Shown: positions 27,963 through 37,069, numbered from the stretch's first letter. The stretch: 64,000 nt of DNA from Dehalococcoidia bacterium UBA6627 (GCA_002455955.1 DKLZ01000016.1:1-64000), one strand, 5' to 3'. Made by a program: numbers and translations. The notes: generated from the letters alone by a model not told the origin.

Positions 27963-28661
27963 TTATTTGTTCGGTTGACGCGGTCGCAGGTCTCGAGGCC
28001 GTGCTGTCGCTGCGAGCAGTTGATTGACGAGGTCTTCGATAGTTTCGATTGTTGATTCAAACACCGTAACTGCCCGTCCGACAGCCTGCATGCTGTGCAC
28101 ATCACTACCACCGATGGGACAGAGTCCGAGACGATTAGCGAGTATTTCGTATGGCCCACCTTCGCTGTCTGCATGATCACCGTTGATCGTTTCGATCGCA
28201 TCGAACCAGGCTTTGTAGTGATCGCGTGGTGCATGTTGACCGTGAAACGGACGCATCGGATGGGCAAGGGCCATCGCTGCCCCTTCACCTTTGACGATTC
28301 GTCGTAAAGATTCAATTTCTAGAAGTTCTGGTCGGAAACGATCGAGTCCATAGACGAGTACATGTCCAACATCGGTACCAATTTCCATGCCTGGTAGTAG
28401 TCGAATTTCATACTTTTCGCTTAGCCGTATGAGTTCATCTGTTGGCCACGTGGCGTTGTGTTCAGTGAGGGTGATACCGTCAAGACCTCGTTTGATCACG
28501 CTCTCAGCCAATTTCTCTATCCGAACGCCGCTATCTCTCGAGTAGTTGGAGCTATGTGTGTGGAGGTCAAAGACACTTCCATTTGGTGGACGTACTGATG
28601 CTGTGTCTATGAGGAGTTCGGGGCTGAGTAGCCCTGATTGATTTGAGCGTGAAGAATTCAT
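27963..28661 (-). CDS. PHP-domain metal-dependent hydrolase
   Basis: Stand-alone PHP protein of 232 residues. The metal-binding motifs are FDLHTHSSNYSRDS near residues 31-44 (HTH), DGITLTEHN (second block), PGMEIGTDVGHVLVYG (third block with Glu and His), and late GGSDVHSM with Asp and His. Such proteins act as phosphatases or nucleases (histidinol phosphatase, 5'-3' trinucleotide exonuclease); the substrate is not determinable. Its start codon overlaps the etfA stop by 4 bp, so it is translationally coupled in the operon. Its function there is unclear, since no known ETF or thiolase system needs a PHP enzyme. Confidence 0.85.
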   Translation of the reverse strand: MNSSRSNQSGLLSPELLIDTASVRPPNGSVFDLHTHSSNYSRDSGVRIEKLAESVIKRGLDGITLTEHNATWPTDELIRLSEKYEIRLLPGMEIGTDVGHVLVYGLDRFRPELLEIESLRRIVKGEGAAMALAHPMRPFHGQHAPRDHYKAWFDAIETINGDHADSEGGPYEILANRLGLCPIGGSDVHSMQAVGRAVTVFESTIETIEDLVNQLLAATARPRDLRPRQPNK

Positions 28662-29641
28662 TCAGACGTGCTGACTTCTGGTCGCAGTCGGATAAGTTCT
28701 GGTAGTACCTCGAGGCAATCATCGACGATCCCAAAGTGAGCATAGCGAAAGATCGGTGCGTCTCGATCAGTGTTGATAGCAACGATGACTCTTGCATTTG
28801 AGCAACCGGCCATATGTTGACTCGCACCGCTAATCCCGGCAGCAACATAAACGTCTGGTGTCACGATCGCCCCGGTGAGACCAACCTGTTCAGAGGGAAT
28901 TGCCCATCCGTCGTCGACGATCGCTCGAGATGCACCAGGCATTCCCCCGAGACTGAGAGCAAGAGTGCGAATCAGTTCGAAGTTCTCCGATTCTCCTAAC
29001 CCACGTCCACCAGAAACGACGACTCGGGCATCTTCGATGCGTGAGGTTTCAACGTCGAGCGCAGGTTCGATTATCACCACACGTTCCTCAATTACTGGTA
29101 TGTCGATTATGAATTTTCTGGTATCGCGACTTGCAGAGCGTTCTGGTGGTTCCAATAACACAGGTGCCATACCGATCACAGCCGGCCCGTTTGCCGTGAA
29201 TCGATAGACCGCTCGTGCCGCACCGCCGAACACCGCGGCTACTACTTCGATTTCACCGCTGTTGGCACGAACCTCAGTCACCCCTGTAACTGAGCTTCCC
29301 CCGAGGCGTATCGCTATTCGTGGAGCTAGTTCAAGGGCATCTGGTCCTCTAGGTACGATTACAACTCGCGGGTCAGTGGTACGAACTGCTTCTGTTACTG
29401 CCGCCGTTAGCGTGTCACCGGGTGCGGAAAGAGCGCTATTAGAGAGCAAGAGCAGCGATACTGCACCACGTTCTGCTGCCTCGTTCGCCGCGGCATCAAT
29501 GTGTTCGCCAACGACGGCACACGACAGTTCTTCATCGAGCTCAGCCGCAAGTTTTGCGGCAACAGCGAACCCTTCCCGCGCAGCTTTTCCAAGCCCTTTC
29601 GATGGTGGACGCGTAACCAAGAGCAACACTCCGCTAGCCAT
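28658..29641 (-). CDS. etfA: Electron transfer flavoprotein, alpha subunit
   Basis: Alpha subunit of the FAD-containing ETF heterodimer, which takes electrons from acyl-CoA dehydrogenases and similar flavoproteins and passes them to the quinone pool. The protein has 327 residues. The carboxyl-terminal FAD domain is clear: VVSGGRGLGESENF, ASRAIVDDGWAIPSEQVGLT, VAAGISGASQHMAG and VAINTDRDAPIFRYAHFGIV. The amino half is the alpha/beta domain. Its start overlaps the etfB stop region by 8 bp, and its stop overlaps the next gene by 4 bp. A partner dehydrogenase is not in this operon; one acyl-CoA dehydrogenase gene lies at 44.6 kb. Confidence 0.93.
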   Translation of the reverse strand: MASGVLLLVTRPPSKGLGKAAREGFAVAAKLAAELDEELSCAVVGEHIDAAANEAAERGAVSLLLLSNSALSAPGDTLTAAVTEAVRTTDPRVVIVPRGPDALELAPRIAIRLGGSSVTGVTEVRANSGEIEVVAAVFGGAARAVYRFTANGPAVIGMAPVLLEPPERSASRDTRKFIIDIPVIEERVVIIEPALDVETSRIEDARVVVSGGRGLGESENFELIRTLALSLGGMPGASRAIVDDGWAIPSEQVGLTGAIVTPDVYVAAGISGASQHMAGCSNARVIVAINTDRDAPIFRYAHFGIVDDCLEVLPELIRLRPEVSTSE

Positions 29642-30446
29642 CTAATACTCCTGCTTCTGCCAGATGATTCAGAAGTAAGGCCGCTTTTGCTTCCGGTGAG
29701 TCACCATCTAAGACGACACATTGTCCTTGTAACTCCGGAACAAACAGTTTGATTAGTTCCACCCCACCTTCGAATTGTTCGGATAGTAGTTCGCTAACAT
29801 CCATTACCTGATGTTCCATGCGTCTGGCAGCCATCATCAGTCGGCTACTCGGGTACCGTGTTTGCCCGATCTCGTTACTGACGGCCACTACGGTCGATGT
29901 CTTTGTTTCGACGATTTCTTCACCGCGAGGTGTTACCCGCGTCACCCGCAGAGCATCTCCTTCGATCGATACATTCGATGCCATTGTCACGTATGGCCAA
30001 TCAAGATGCTCTGCTAGCGCTGCAGGTACGGTTCCCTGGTCGAAGTCGGAACCCTGCCGCCCACAGATCACGAGATCGATATTTCGTAACTCTCGGACGA
30101 GGTTCGCTATTATCATCGCGGTTTGGAAACCGTCCGTACCAGACTCATTGCTGCTCACCTCGATTGCATGATCAGCTCCCATAGCAACACCTCGGCGGAG
30201 CATTGTTTTTGCATCTTTTGCTCCCACAGTCGCGACGGTAATTGAGCAATCGACGCCAGTGTCGCGGATACGAAGTGCGGCTTCTAACGCCTGTTCGTCG
30301 TATGCGTTTACGATGTGAGGAATCGTCCCACCTGTATCGAAGTTACGTCCGCTCTCATCGACGGAGAGTCGGCCCCAGAGTGCGTAACTGTTTACGCCTT
30401 CGGGATCCAGTACTTGCTTGGCGCAGACAAGAATATTCATATTCAA
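29634..30446 (-). CDS. etfB: Electron transfer flavoprotein, beta subunit
   Basis: Beta subunit of ETF, 270 residues. It shows NILVCAKQVLDPEGV at the start and NAYDEQALEAALRIRD. The AMP-site region is VATVGAKDAKTMLRRGVAMGADHAIEV, followed by DLVICGRQGSDFDQGTVPAALAEHL, the conserved ETF-beta signature. ATG codons at 30446 and 30440 are both possible starts. The gene directly precedes etfA in transcription with a short overlap, the usual order. Upstream, 32 bp away, lies a small gene of unknown function in the same orientation. Confidence 0.93.
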   Translation of the reverse strand: MNMNILVCAKQVLDPEGVNSYALWGRLSVDESGRNFDTGGTIPHIVNAYDEQALEAALRIRDTGVDCSITVATVGAKDAKTMLRRGVAMGADHAIEVSSNESGTDGFQTAMIIANLVRELRNIDLVICGRQGSDFDQGTVPAALAEHLDWPYVTMASNVSIEGDALRVTRVTPRGEEIVETKTSTVVAVSNEIGQTRYPSSRLMMAARRMEHQVMDVSELLSEQFEGGVELIKLFVPELQGQCVVLDGDSPEAKAALLLNHLAEAGVLDG

Positions 30447-30478
30447 AGCCTTACGTACTGATTTTGTTGACAGCCCAT

Positions 30479-30772
30479 CTATGCCGTGTCGATGTAAACA
30501 TCGTCCTCATGGCACCACACCATCTCGTGGGTAAAGCCTTCAGGTTTTTCGGTGAATTCTCCGATTTCGAGAAATCGCCAGGGTGGGTTTCCTTGTGTCA
30601 TGCGGCGGCCTGTGAGTCTACCGGCGAACGATTGTCGGGCGGCGAAGTTTGTGCCAGGTACGTGACTGCCTCCGTCAGCCTCGGCATACTTTCCCGCAAT
30701 TGAATCGTCATACGTGAACTCGCGGATGTCATCGTCTTCGAATGCTTGTTTTGATTCGCTCATGATCTTCAT
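30479..30772 (-). CDS. Small acidic protein of unknown function in the etf operon
   Basis: I do not recognise this 97-residue protein (94 if it starts at the ATG at 30763, which has a slightly better upstream site). It is acidic, hydrophilic and has no signal peptide or membrane segment. Visible points are an acidic amino end (EDDDIREF), a basic middle (AGRLTGRRM), several aromatic residues and a carboxyl end containing MVWCHEDDVYIDTA with its only Cys. It fits tightly in an operon, 50 bp after the SDR gene and 32 bp before etfB, with no competing frame, so it is probably a real gene. A role with ETF or the SDR is only suggested by position. Confidence 0.6.
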   Translation of the reverse strand: MKIMSESKQAFEDDDIREFTYDDSIAGKYAEADGGSHVPGTNFAARQSFAGRLTGRRMTQGNPPWRFLEIGEFTEKPEGFTHEMVWCHEDDVYIDTA

Positions 30773-30822
30773 GCAATACGAAAGTGCTTAGAGGCTCATT
30801 ATTTCTAAGATATCCGATGTGT

Positions 30823-31608
30823 CTAAACTTTGAATCCACCATCTACACTGATCACCTGGCCGGTGATACCTGCAGATTCCGGTGCTGCAAGTAACACTGC
30901 CATTGGTCCCAACTCTTCCGGTTCAAGGATGCGATCTAGCAAGTTGTCTTCTGCCAGAAGAGCCTTGGCACCGCTGACGTCAGTGTCGAAACGTTCTGCA
31001 CGGCGTTCGATGCCAATGAGCTGGGTGTTGGTCCATCCCGGGCAGAGGCAATTAACGGTGATCCCATGAAGGGCAACTTGAGCTGCAAGCGCCCGAGTGT
31101 AGCCGATGAGCCCATGTTTCGCAGCAGAGTAGACCAGTGTTCCGCCGCTGCGCTTCGCGTATCCAGATCCGATGTTGATAATTCTTCCGAAGCTACGATC
31201 TCGCATCCCTGGTAGAGCGGCCTTTGTTGTCCAGTAGTGGGTTACTAGATTGAGCATCAGATCGTTCACAAACACGTCGTCGTCGTGAGTGTACGGATCA
31301 TGGTCTTCTGGGCCTCTTTGGCTTGTACCACCTCCGACATTGTTAACGAGGATGTCAACTTTTCCGAAAGTGGTTGTGGCAGAAGATACGACACTGATCG
31401 CTTCGTCTTTCATCAGGGCATTGGCCTCTACTGCTAGGGCAGTACTACCGGTTGCTTCGATCTCCCCAACTACTTCGTCGAGTTGGCTGCCTGTTCTTGA
31501 AGAGATCGTAATGTTGGCACCTTCACGCGCGAGGTCGAGTGCTATCGCGCGACCGATTCCACGTCCTCCACCTGTTACGACAGCACTCAGTCCATCTAGA
31601 CGTTTCAT
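30823..31608 (-). CDS. Short-chain dehydrogenase/reductase
   Basis: Classical SDR of 261 residues using NAD(P). The cofactor loop is VTGGGRGIGRAIA (residues 11-23), then NNVGGG near residue 89. The catalytic residues are Ser148 in INIGSGYAKRSGG and Tyr160/Lys164 in VYSAAKHG. The carboxyl end SAGITGQVISVDGGF is typical. Sequence of this sort is found in 3-oxoacyl reductases and hydroxyacyl-CoA or steroid dehydrogenases. In this operon, next to a CoA-transferase, ETF and thiolase-fold genes, oxidation of a hydroxyacyl-CoA is the likely job, but that is inference. Confidence 0.9.
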   Translation of the reverse strand: MKRLDGLSAVVTGGGRGIGRAIALDLAREGANITISSRTGSQLDEVVGEIEATGSTALAVEANALMKDEAISVVSSATTTFGKVDILVNNVGGGTSQRGPEDHDPYTHDDDVFVNDLMLNLVTHYWTTKAALPGMRDRSFGRIINIGSGYAKRSGGTLVYSAAKHGLIGYTRALAAQVALHGITVNCLCPGWTNTQLIGIERRAERFDTDVSGAKALLAEDNLLDRILEPEELGPMAVLLAAPESAGITGQVISVDGGFKV

Positions 31609-31641
31609 AGCGTTCCTTCCTTGAATTCTTTTCCGCTGGTG

Positions 31642-32919
31642 CTATACATCATCTATACCCAGACGCTTAACCAATGCTGCACGAGCGTCGGCCGTGATTT
31701 GTTGTATCTCGATCGGTTCGAAACCAAGCGAGCTCAGGATTTCCTCGTTGTGTTGTCCCAGTGATGGTGGTGGCGATTTTGTCGGGCCAGTCGTGCCATT
31801 AATATGCACCAAGTTTCCGATCAGACGGTGTTTACCAAAGGTTGGAATCTCTTGTTCGATGATGTAATCGTTTGCCAGTACTTGTGGATCAGATAGCACT
31901 TGGTCGTAATCTTGAACTACATCCCAGACGACCTCCGGTCGTCCTTGAAGGAATTCGGCCCATTCAGCAGTCGTTTTTCCTTTGAACGCTTTTTCCAGAT
32001 AAGGTCTGATTTCATTCGCTGTTTCACTACGTGCGCGTTCAGAATCCTCGCCAGTTAATCTAGTTACGGCTCGTTTCGCTGCTGAGTCGAACCGTTCGTC
32101 GAGAATGAGTTCGTCCAGTCCCGCAAACATACAGAACGCAGCCCAGGTGGATTCATCCTGCATGAACGCGATCATAATCGCGCCATCGGATGTCTCGTAT
32201 AGACCATAAGTGCCTGCGACACTGGCCATATGACTACCTTCGCGAGTAAGAGGCTTGGCGGTTAATGACACAGTGTCCAATTCCCACTTCTGTAGGAAGA
32301 GTTGAGCGCCAAGCGCTGACACATCGACTCGTTGGCCACCTCCGTGACGCGCCCGAGCTGCGAGTGCAGTGGTAATACCCAGTGCGAACTGCATTGCCCC
32401 AGCGAGGTCGGCGAACGTTGTTCCTGGCATCACTGGCGGACCATCGCTAGGTCCGTTCACACTGTAGAAGCCCCCTCTGGCGCCAGCCGAACCATCCAGC
32501 ATTCGTTTGTCTGCATCTGGCCCTTGAGGTCCGTAACCATTGACTAACCCATAGATTAGGTTTTCGTTTCGATCTCTAAGCTGGTCATAACCCAGGCCCA
32601 TCTCAATAAGTGACCGTTCCATGTAATTGCTTACAAAGACATCGGCGTTGTCGATAAGTCGACGTACGATTTCCAAAGAGGATTCTGAGCGAAGGTCTAG
32701 CCATAGCGACCGTTTGCCACGGTTTGCACTTATAAACTGTGTGCCGAAACCTCCTTCAGCTAATCTATCCATACTGCTGACTAGGCGATTTGGGTCCCCG
32801 AGTGCACCTTCGACTTTGATCACGTCAGCTCCCATGTCGGCAAGGTATTGACTAGCGATTGGTCCCTGCAGAGCTCGGGCTACCTCGATAACCTTTATAC
32901 CGTCGAATGGTTCCCTCAT
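31642..32919 (-). CDS. CaiB/BaiF family CoA-transferase
   Basis: Single-gene family III CoA-transferase, 425 residues. Landmarks are FDGIKVIEVARALQGPIASQYL at the start, MGADVIKVEGALGDPNR, SANRGKRSLWLDL, and TFADLAGAMQFALGITTALAAR with the catalytic Asp171. The QRVDVSALGAQLF segment follows. Unlike the pair near 11 kb, it needs no partner gene. It is the first gene of the minus-strand operon running to 26.3 kb, so it probably activates the operon's substrate acid as a CoA thioester. The 226 bp between it and the divergent mutase gene should carry both promoters. Confidence 0.9.
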   Translation of the reverse strand: MREPFDGIKVIEVARALQGPIASQYLADMGADVIKVEGALGDPNRLVSSMDRLAEGGFGTQFISANRGKRSLWLDLRSESSLEIVRRLIDNADVFVSNYMERSLIEMGLGYDQLRDRNENLIYGLVNGYGPQGPDADKRMLDGSAGARGGFYSVNGPSDGPPVMPGTTFADLAGAMQFALGITTALAARARHGGGQRVDVSALGAQLFLQKWELDTVSLTAKPLTREGSHMASVAGTYGLYETSDGAIMIAFMQDESTWAAFCMFAGLDELILDERFDSAAKRAVTRLTGEDSERARSETANEIRPYLEKAFKGKTTAEWAEFLQGRPEVVWDVVQDYDQVLSDPQVLANDYIIEQEIPTFGKHRLIGNLVHINGTTGPTKSPPPSLGQHNEEILSSLGFEPIEIQQITADARAALVKRLGIDDV

Positions 32920-33145
32920 CGTTGTTGCTTCTTTCTTGTTTTCATCAACTGAGTGACGAGTTGGTATCGATGCATGCGTTTAAGATGTTCGCCTTTATGG
33001 CAGGCGCGAGGAAAGTGTATCTGTAACCGAGCAGCGTGTGGTCTAGAAGTTGGTTCGCATAGATTGGATCGATACGAGACATGGCGCGGTCAACGGCATT
33101 ATGTGATCATCGTGGGCGCGTTATGGCCTCGAGAAGGGCGGCGGA

Positions 33146-35191
33146 ATGAGTGACAGTACAACCACCGACGGTCGTCAGAACCACGTTATCTATGATGATG
33201 AGGGCTCTGCGACGAGAGACCGACCCTGGATCTTTCGAACATATGCTGGTCATACGAGTGCTCGCGCATCGAACGAGCTCTACCGTTCTAACCTAGCGGC
33301 CGGTCAAGTTGGGCTCTCGATTGCCTTCGATCTTCCCACGCAAACTGGTTATTCCTCAGACCATCTGCTTGCCCGCCCCGAGGTAGGCAAGGTAGGGGTA
33401 CCGATCAATAGCTTGGATGATTTCCATGTCTTATTTGATGGGATTCCTATTGAGCAGATGAATACCTCTATGACAATCAATGCGACAGCAATGTGGATGC
33501 TCGCGCTCTATGTGGCCTTGGCCAAAGAACGTGGTGAGGACGTTTCAAAACTTCAAGGAACAACGCAGAACGACATCGTCAAAGAATATCTAGCGCGTGG
33601 GACCTACATCTTCCCGCCTGCTGCGAGTATCCGCCTTATTGCTGAGATGTATGAATATTGCCTTGATGAGATTCCACGATGGAATCCATCCAACATTTGT
33701 AGTTATCACCTCCAGGAAGCAGGTGCGACGCCCGCTCAAGAGCTCGCTTTCTCACTTGCGAATGCGATTGGCATTCTCGATGAAATCCGTGAGCGTGGCA
33801 TTATCACCGGTGAGCGCTTCGAGGCCGTAGTTGGTCGCATCAGTTTTTTCGTTAATTCCGGTATTCGATTTGTTGAAGAGATGTCGAAGATGAGAGCTTT
33901 CACAGAACTCTGGGATGAGATTGCTAGTGATCGTTACAACGTCGAAAATCCGCGATTTCGGCGCTTTCGCTACGGAGTTCAGGTCAACTCACTTGGCCTC
34001 ACTGAGCAGCAACCAGAGAACAATGCCTGGCGTATTTTGCTCGAGACGCTTGGAGTTACGCTGAGCCGTAATGCACGTTGCCGTGCGCTACAGCTCCCTG
34101 CTTGGAACGAAGCTCTGAGTCTTCCACGACCTTGGGATCAGCAGTGGATGCTACGACTTCAGCAGATACTTGCTTATGAGAGTGATCTACTTGAGTATCC
34201 CGATATTTTTGATGGCTCTCCGGTGATTGAATCCAAAGTTAACTCATTGAAGGCTCAGACTCGCACTGAAATCGAGCGCATTCTCGACGGTGGAGGGATC
34301 CGCAGCGCTGTCGAGTCTGGATATATGAAATCGGCGCTTGTTGCCTCGATGGCAGAGCGTGTTAGCGACGTTAACTCCGGAGAGAAAATTGTTGTCGGTG
34401 TCAATCAGTGGACTGATGCCATCGAGTCGCCACTGGTGGGTGATGAGGAAGGTGGCATCTTCCGAATCGATCCGGATGAAGTTCGCTGGACGACGGATCG
34501 TTTGAAGGAAACGAAGCAAAACCGTGACGAACAGGCAGTTGAATCGGCCCTTAACGCTCTCAGTGACGCTGCCGAACTTGGAACGAATTTAATGGATGCT
34601 TCGATTAACTGTGCGCTAGCGCGTGTTACTACAGGCGAGTGGTCTGACACACTTCGTCGTGCCTTCGGGGAGTACCGGCCACCGACTGGTATAGCAGACC
34701 AGCACTTTAGTCTTTCAGCTGATCAGATGGATAAGTTGCGAGAGCGTTCGAATGATTTCACCTCAAGGACCGGCCGTCGCCCCCGGATCGTCGTTGGCAA
34801 ACCGGGACTTGATGGACATTCGAACGGTGCGGAAGTAATAGCGGTCGCTGCTCGTGATGCGGGTTTTGAGGTGATCTATTCGGGTATCCGTCTCACCCCA
34901 GAGGAGATCGTGCAATCTGCAGTGGATGAGTCAGCGCACCTGATTGGCATATCAATTCTGAGTGGTTCTCATCTCGAACTCGCCCAGCAGTTGATGGCAG
35001 CGGTCGATACATTCGGAGTGTCAAAAGAGATAGGGGTGGTCTTCGGTGGAATTATTCCGCGAGAGGATATACCGACACTCGAGTCGATGGGTATTAAACG
35101 AGTGTTCACACCGTCGGACTTCGATTTGGTCGGACTTATCGGAGAGCTTTTGAGCATCGTGGAAGAATCCAGTTCTGCTCGGACTCATTAG
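33146..35191 (+). CDS. B12-dependent acyl-CoA mutase, ethylmalonyl-CoA mutase/MeaA type
   Basis: Adenosylcobalamin-dependent carbon-skeleton mutase of 681 residues with the substrate TIM barrel and the B12 domain in one chain. The amino part reads RPWIFRTYAGHTSARASNELY, then SIAFDLPTQTGYSSDH and NTSMTINATAMW. The B12 domain begins near residue 545 with KPGLDGHSNGAE, where Asp556, His558 and Gly561 form the D-x-H-x-x-G motif that supplies the cobalt ligand. SILSGSH and VFGGIIP follow. The RTYAGH form and the overall length resemble MeaA/ethylmalonyl-CoA mutase more than the longer methylmalonyl-CoA mutase, which usually has RQYAG. Methylmalonyl-CoA mutase activity remains possible. Confidence 0.88.
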   Translation: MSDSTTTDGRQNHVIYDDEGSATRDRPWIFRTYAGHTSARASNELYRSNLAAGQVGLSIAFDLPTQTGYSSDHLLARPEVGKVGVPINSLDDFHVLFDGIPIEQMNTSMTINATAMWMLALYVALAKERGEDVSKLQGTTQNDIVKEYLARGTYIFPPAASIRLIAEMYEYCLDEIPRWNPSNICSYHLQEAGATPAQELAFSLANAIGILDEIRERGIITGERFEAVVGRISFFVNSGIRFVEEMSKMRAFTELWDEIASDRYNVENPRFRRFRYGVQVNSLGLTEQQPENNAWRILLETLGVTLSRNARCRALQLPAWNEALSLPRPWDQQWMLRLQQILAYESDLLEYPDIFDGSPVIESKVNSLKAQTRTEIERILDGGGIRSAVESGYMKSALVASMAERVSDVNSGEKIVVGVNQWTDAIESPLVGDEEGGIFRIDPDEVRWTTDRLKETKQNRDEQAVESALNALSDAAELGTNLMDASINCALARVTTGEWSDTLRRAFGEYRPPTGIADQHFSLSADQMDKLRERSNDFTSRTGRRPRIVVGKPGLDGHSNGAEVIAVAARDAGFEVIYSGIRLTPEEIVQSAVDESAHLIGISILSGSHLELAQQLMAAVDTFGVSKEIGVVFGGIIPREDIPTLESMGIKRVFTPSDFDLVGLIGELLSIVEESSSARTH

Positions 35192-35240
35192 CGTGTTCTT
35201 GCTAATGACAGTTTGAACATAGACGAAGTGGACGTTGTCT

Positions 35241-36077
35241 ATGACTACAGATCATCAGAACCATTTCGATGCGTTATTCGCTGCTGAACTAGAGCAAAAT
35301 GCGTACAGGATCGCGGTCGAGGCAGGTCGTACGATTTTGCATGCTTTGCAAGATGGGATCACTGTTACGTACAAGGATTTACCCAGTGGGAAACGATCAC
35401 CGATTAACCCGGTCTCCAATGTTGATCACGCGGTAGAAGAGCTGATTCGTGAGCGAGTTTCAACTAGTTATCCTGATCACGCCTTCCTTGGTGAAGAGAC
35501 GGTCGATCAGTTTCAGCAGGGTTCGCGGTTCACATGGGCAGTAGACCCGATAGATGGAACGCAGAATTTTGTGAACGGTATACCGTTCTATTCTTGTTCG
35601 ATCGGTATTTTTGAGGGTGCGATACCAGTTGCGGGGGCAATTTGGGGTGTGGCTACGCATCTTGGCCGTGCCGGCGTCTACCACGCCCATCGAAGTGGCG
35701 CGCTACATTTTGATGGCGAATTGCTCACAAAAACTAGGAAAATCTCTTCTGGCCGTCTTCGTGGGGTTGCTGCTACACCAATGGGCAGCGAACGGCGTGC
35801 TCCTGAATGGGACTATCGGTCACTAGGTTCCACAGCCCTAGAAGGAGCTTTGGTCGCGGCCGGTGTGCTCGCAGGTGCTCGCAATCCTGACCCGTATGTT
35901 TGGGACATCGCTGCAAGTGCCGTTCTTGTAGAAGCTGCTGGGCACGAGGTCTGGACAAGATCGAAAAATTCGAACACTTGGAATCGTCTGATTGCGATTG
36001 ATCCGGCGACCTTCACTAACTGGCGTCAACCTGTTGTTGTGGCAAACGAAACGGCGTCTGTTGAGTTGAGAAAATAG
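35241..36077 (+). CDS. Inositol monophosphatase-family phosphatase
   Basis: Mg-dependent phosphatase of the IMPase/FBPase/CysQ superfamily, about 278 residues. Metal-binding blocks are FLGEET (near residue 83), WAVDPIDGTQNFVNGIPF (102-115) and VWDIAASAVLVEAAGHEV near residue 220. Substrates in the family include inositol phosphate, histidinol phosphate, 3'-phosphoadenosine phosphate and fructose bisphosphate, and nothing here decides. An in-frame TTG two codons upstream is a less likely start than the ATG used. It follows the mutase by about 50 bp and converges on pstB. Confidence 0.87.
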   Translation: MTTDHQNHFDALFAAELEQNAYRIAVEAGRTILHALQDGITVTYKDLPSGKRSPINPVSNVDHAVEELIRERVSTSYPDHAFLGEETVDQFQQGSRFTWAVDPIDGTQNFVNGIPFYSCSIGIFEGAIPVAGAIWGVATHLGRAGVYHAHRSGALHFDGELLTKTRKISSGRLRGVAATPMGSERRAPEWDYRSLGSTALEGALVAAGVLAGARNPDPYVWDIAASAVLVEAAGHEVWTRSKNSNTWNRLIAIDPATFTNWRQPVVVANETASVELRK

Positions 36078-36129
36078 TGTCTGAGGTTTGGGTTTTCTTA
36101 AACGAAGACGTATTGAGACAAGAGGTGCG

Positions 36130-37059
36130 CTAACCGAAGCGCCCCGTGATGTAATCCTCGGTACGCTTGTTGCTTGGGCTTGTAAACAATTGTTCTGTCT
36201 GACCGTATTCGACGAGCCTTCCAACAAGGTCTTCTTGTGCGAGCATGAATGCAGTGCGGTTCGATACTCTCGCTGCCTGTTGCATATTGTGAGTGACAAT
36301 CACGATTGTGTAGCTAGTAGCCAGCTCCTGCATTAAATCCTCGATGCGTTGTGTCGCGATAGGATCAAGTGCCGAGCAAGGCTCGTCCATCAGTATCACT
36401 TCTGGTTGAACGGCGATTGCTCTAGCGATACATAGCCGTTGTTGCTGGCCTCCGGAAAGTGCTAGGCCAGACCCTTTTAAATCGTCTTTGACTTCATCCC
36501 AAAGTGCGGCCTGTTCGAGTGACTGACGAACGAGTTCGTCCATGTCGCCCTGATAGCCGTTGATTCGAGCTCCAAAAGCAACGTTATCGTAGATTGATTT
36601 TGCAAATGGATTAGGTCGCTGGAATACCATTCCGATGACTCGTCGGACCTCGACTGGGTCGACACCGTCGATATAGAGAGGCTCTCCATCAATCTCGATC
36701 TGACCTTCTATTCTGACGCCAGAAATAAGTTCGTTCATTCGATTGATGCAGCGTAGTAATGTGCTCTTGCCGCACCCGGAAGGACCAATTAATGCGGTAA
36801 TTTGGTTTCGTGCGATATCAAGACTAACGTTTCCGACTGCTTGCTTTGATCCATACCAAACGCTGAGATCCTGAATGCGGACGGCTGGATCCTTAATCTC
36901 ATCGGTCTCTTTAGATGGTCTGTCTGATTTCATACGTGGTCTAAGATTAGGCTCTCTCGGCGTTGAAGATTCGGTAACTTCACCTTTATTGAAGTGCTGC
37001 TGAATCGGTACCTCATTGACCGATAAAGGATCTGGGTAAGTTTGTTGAAGTTGAGTCAC
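36130..37059 (-). CDS. pstB: Phosphate ABC transporter ATP-binding protein
   Basis: ATPase of the high-affinity phosphate uptake system. It has Walker A GPSGCGKST (92-100), the Q-loop region GMVFQRPNPFAKS, the signature LSGGQQQRL and Walker B VILMDEPCSALDP. PstB proteins are usually about 250-270 residues; this one has 309 because of a hydrophilic, Pro-rich leader of roughly 58 residues before DPAVRIQDLSVWYG. The GTG start has a GAGGT site at good spacing and lies 10 bp after pstA, so the leader seems real. An internal ATG at 36933 would remove most of it. Last gene of the pstSCAB cluster. Confidence 0.94.
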   Translation of the reverse strand: MTQLQQTYPDPLSVNEVPIQQHFNKGEVTESSTPREPNLRPRMKSDRPSKETDEIKDPAVRIQDLSVWYGSKQAVGNVSLDIARNQITALIGPSGCGKSTLLRCINRMNELISGVRIEGQIEIDGEPLYIDGVDPVEVRRVIGMVFQRPNPFAKSIYDNVAFGARINGYQGDMDELVRQSLEQAALWDEVKDDLKGSGLALSGGQQQRLCIARAIAVQPEVILMDEPCSALDPIATQRIEDLMQELATSYTIVIVTHNMQQAARVSNRTAFMLAQEDLVGRLVEYGQTEQLFTSPSNKRTEDYITGRFG

Positions 37060-37069
37060 AATTGTACCT

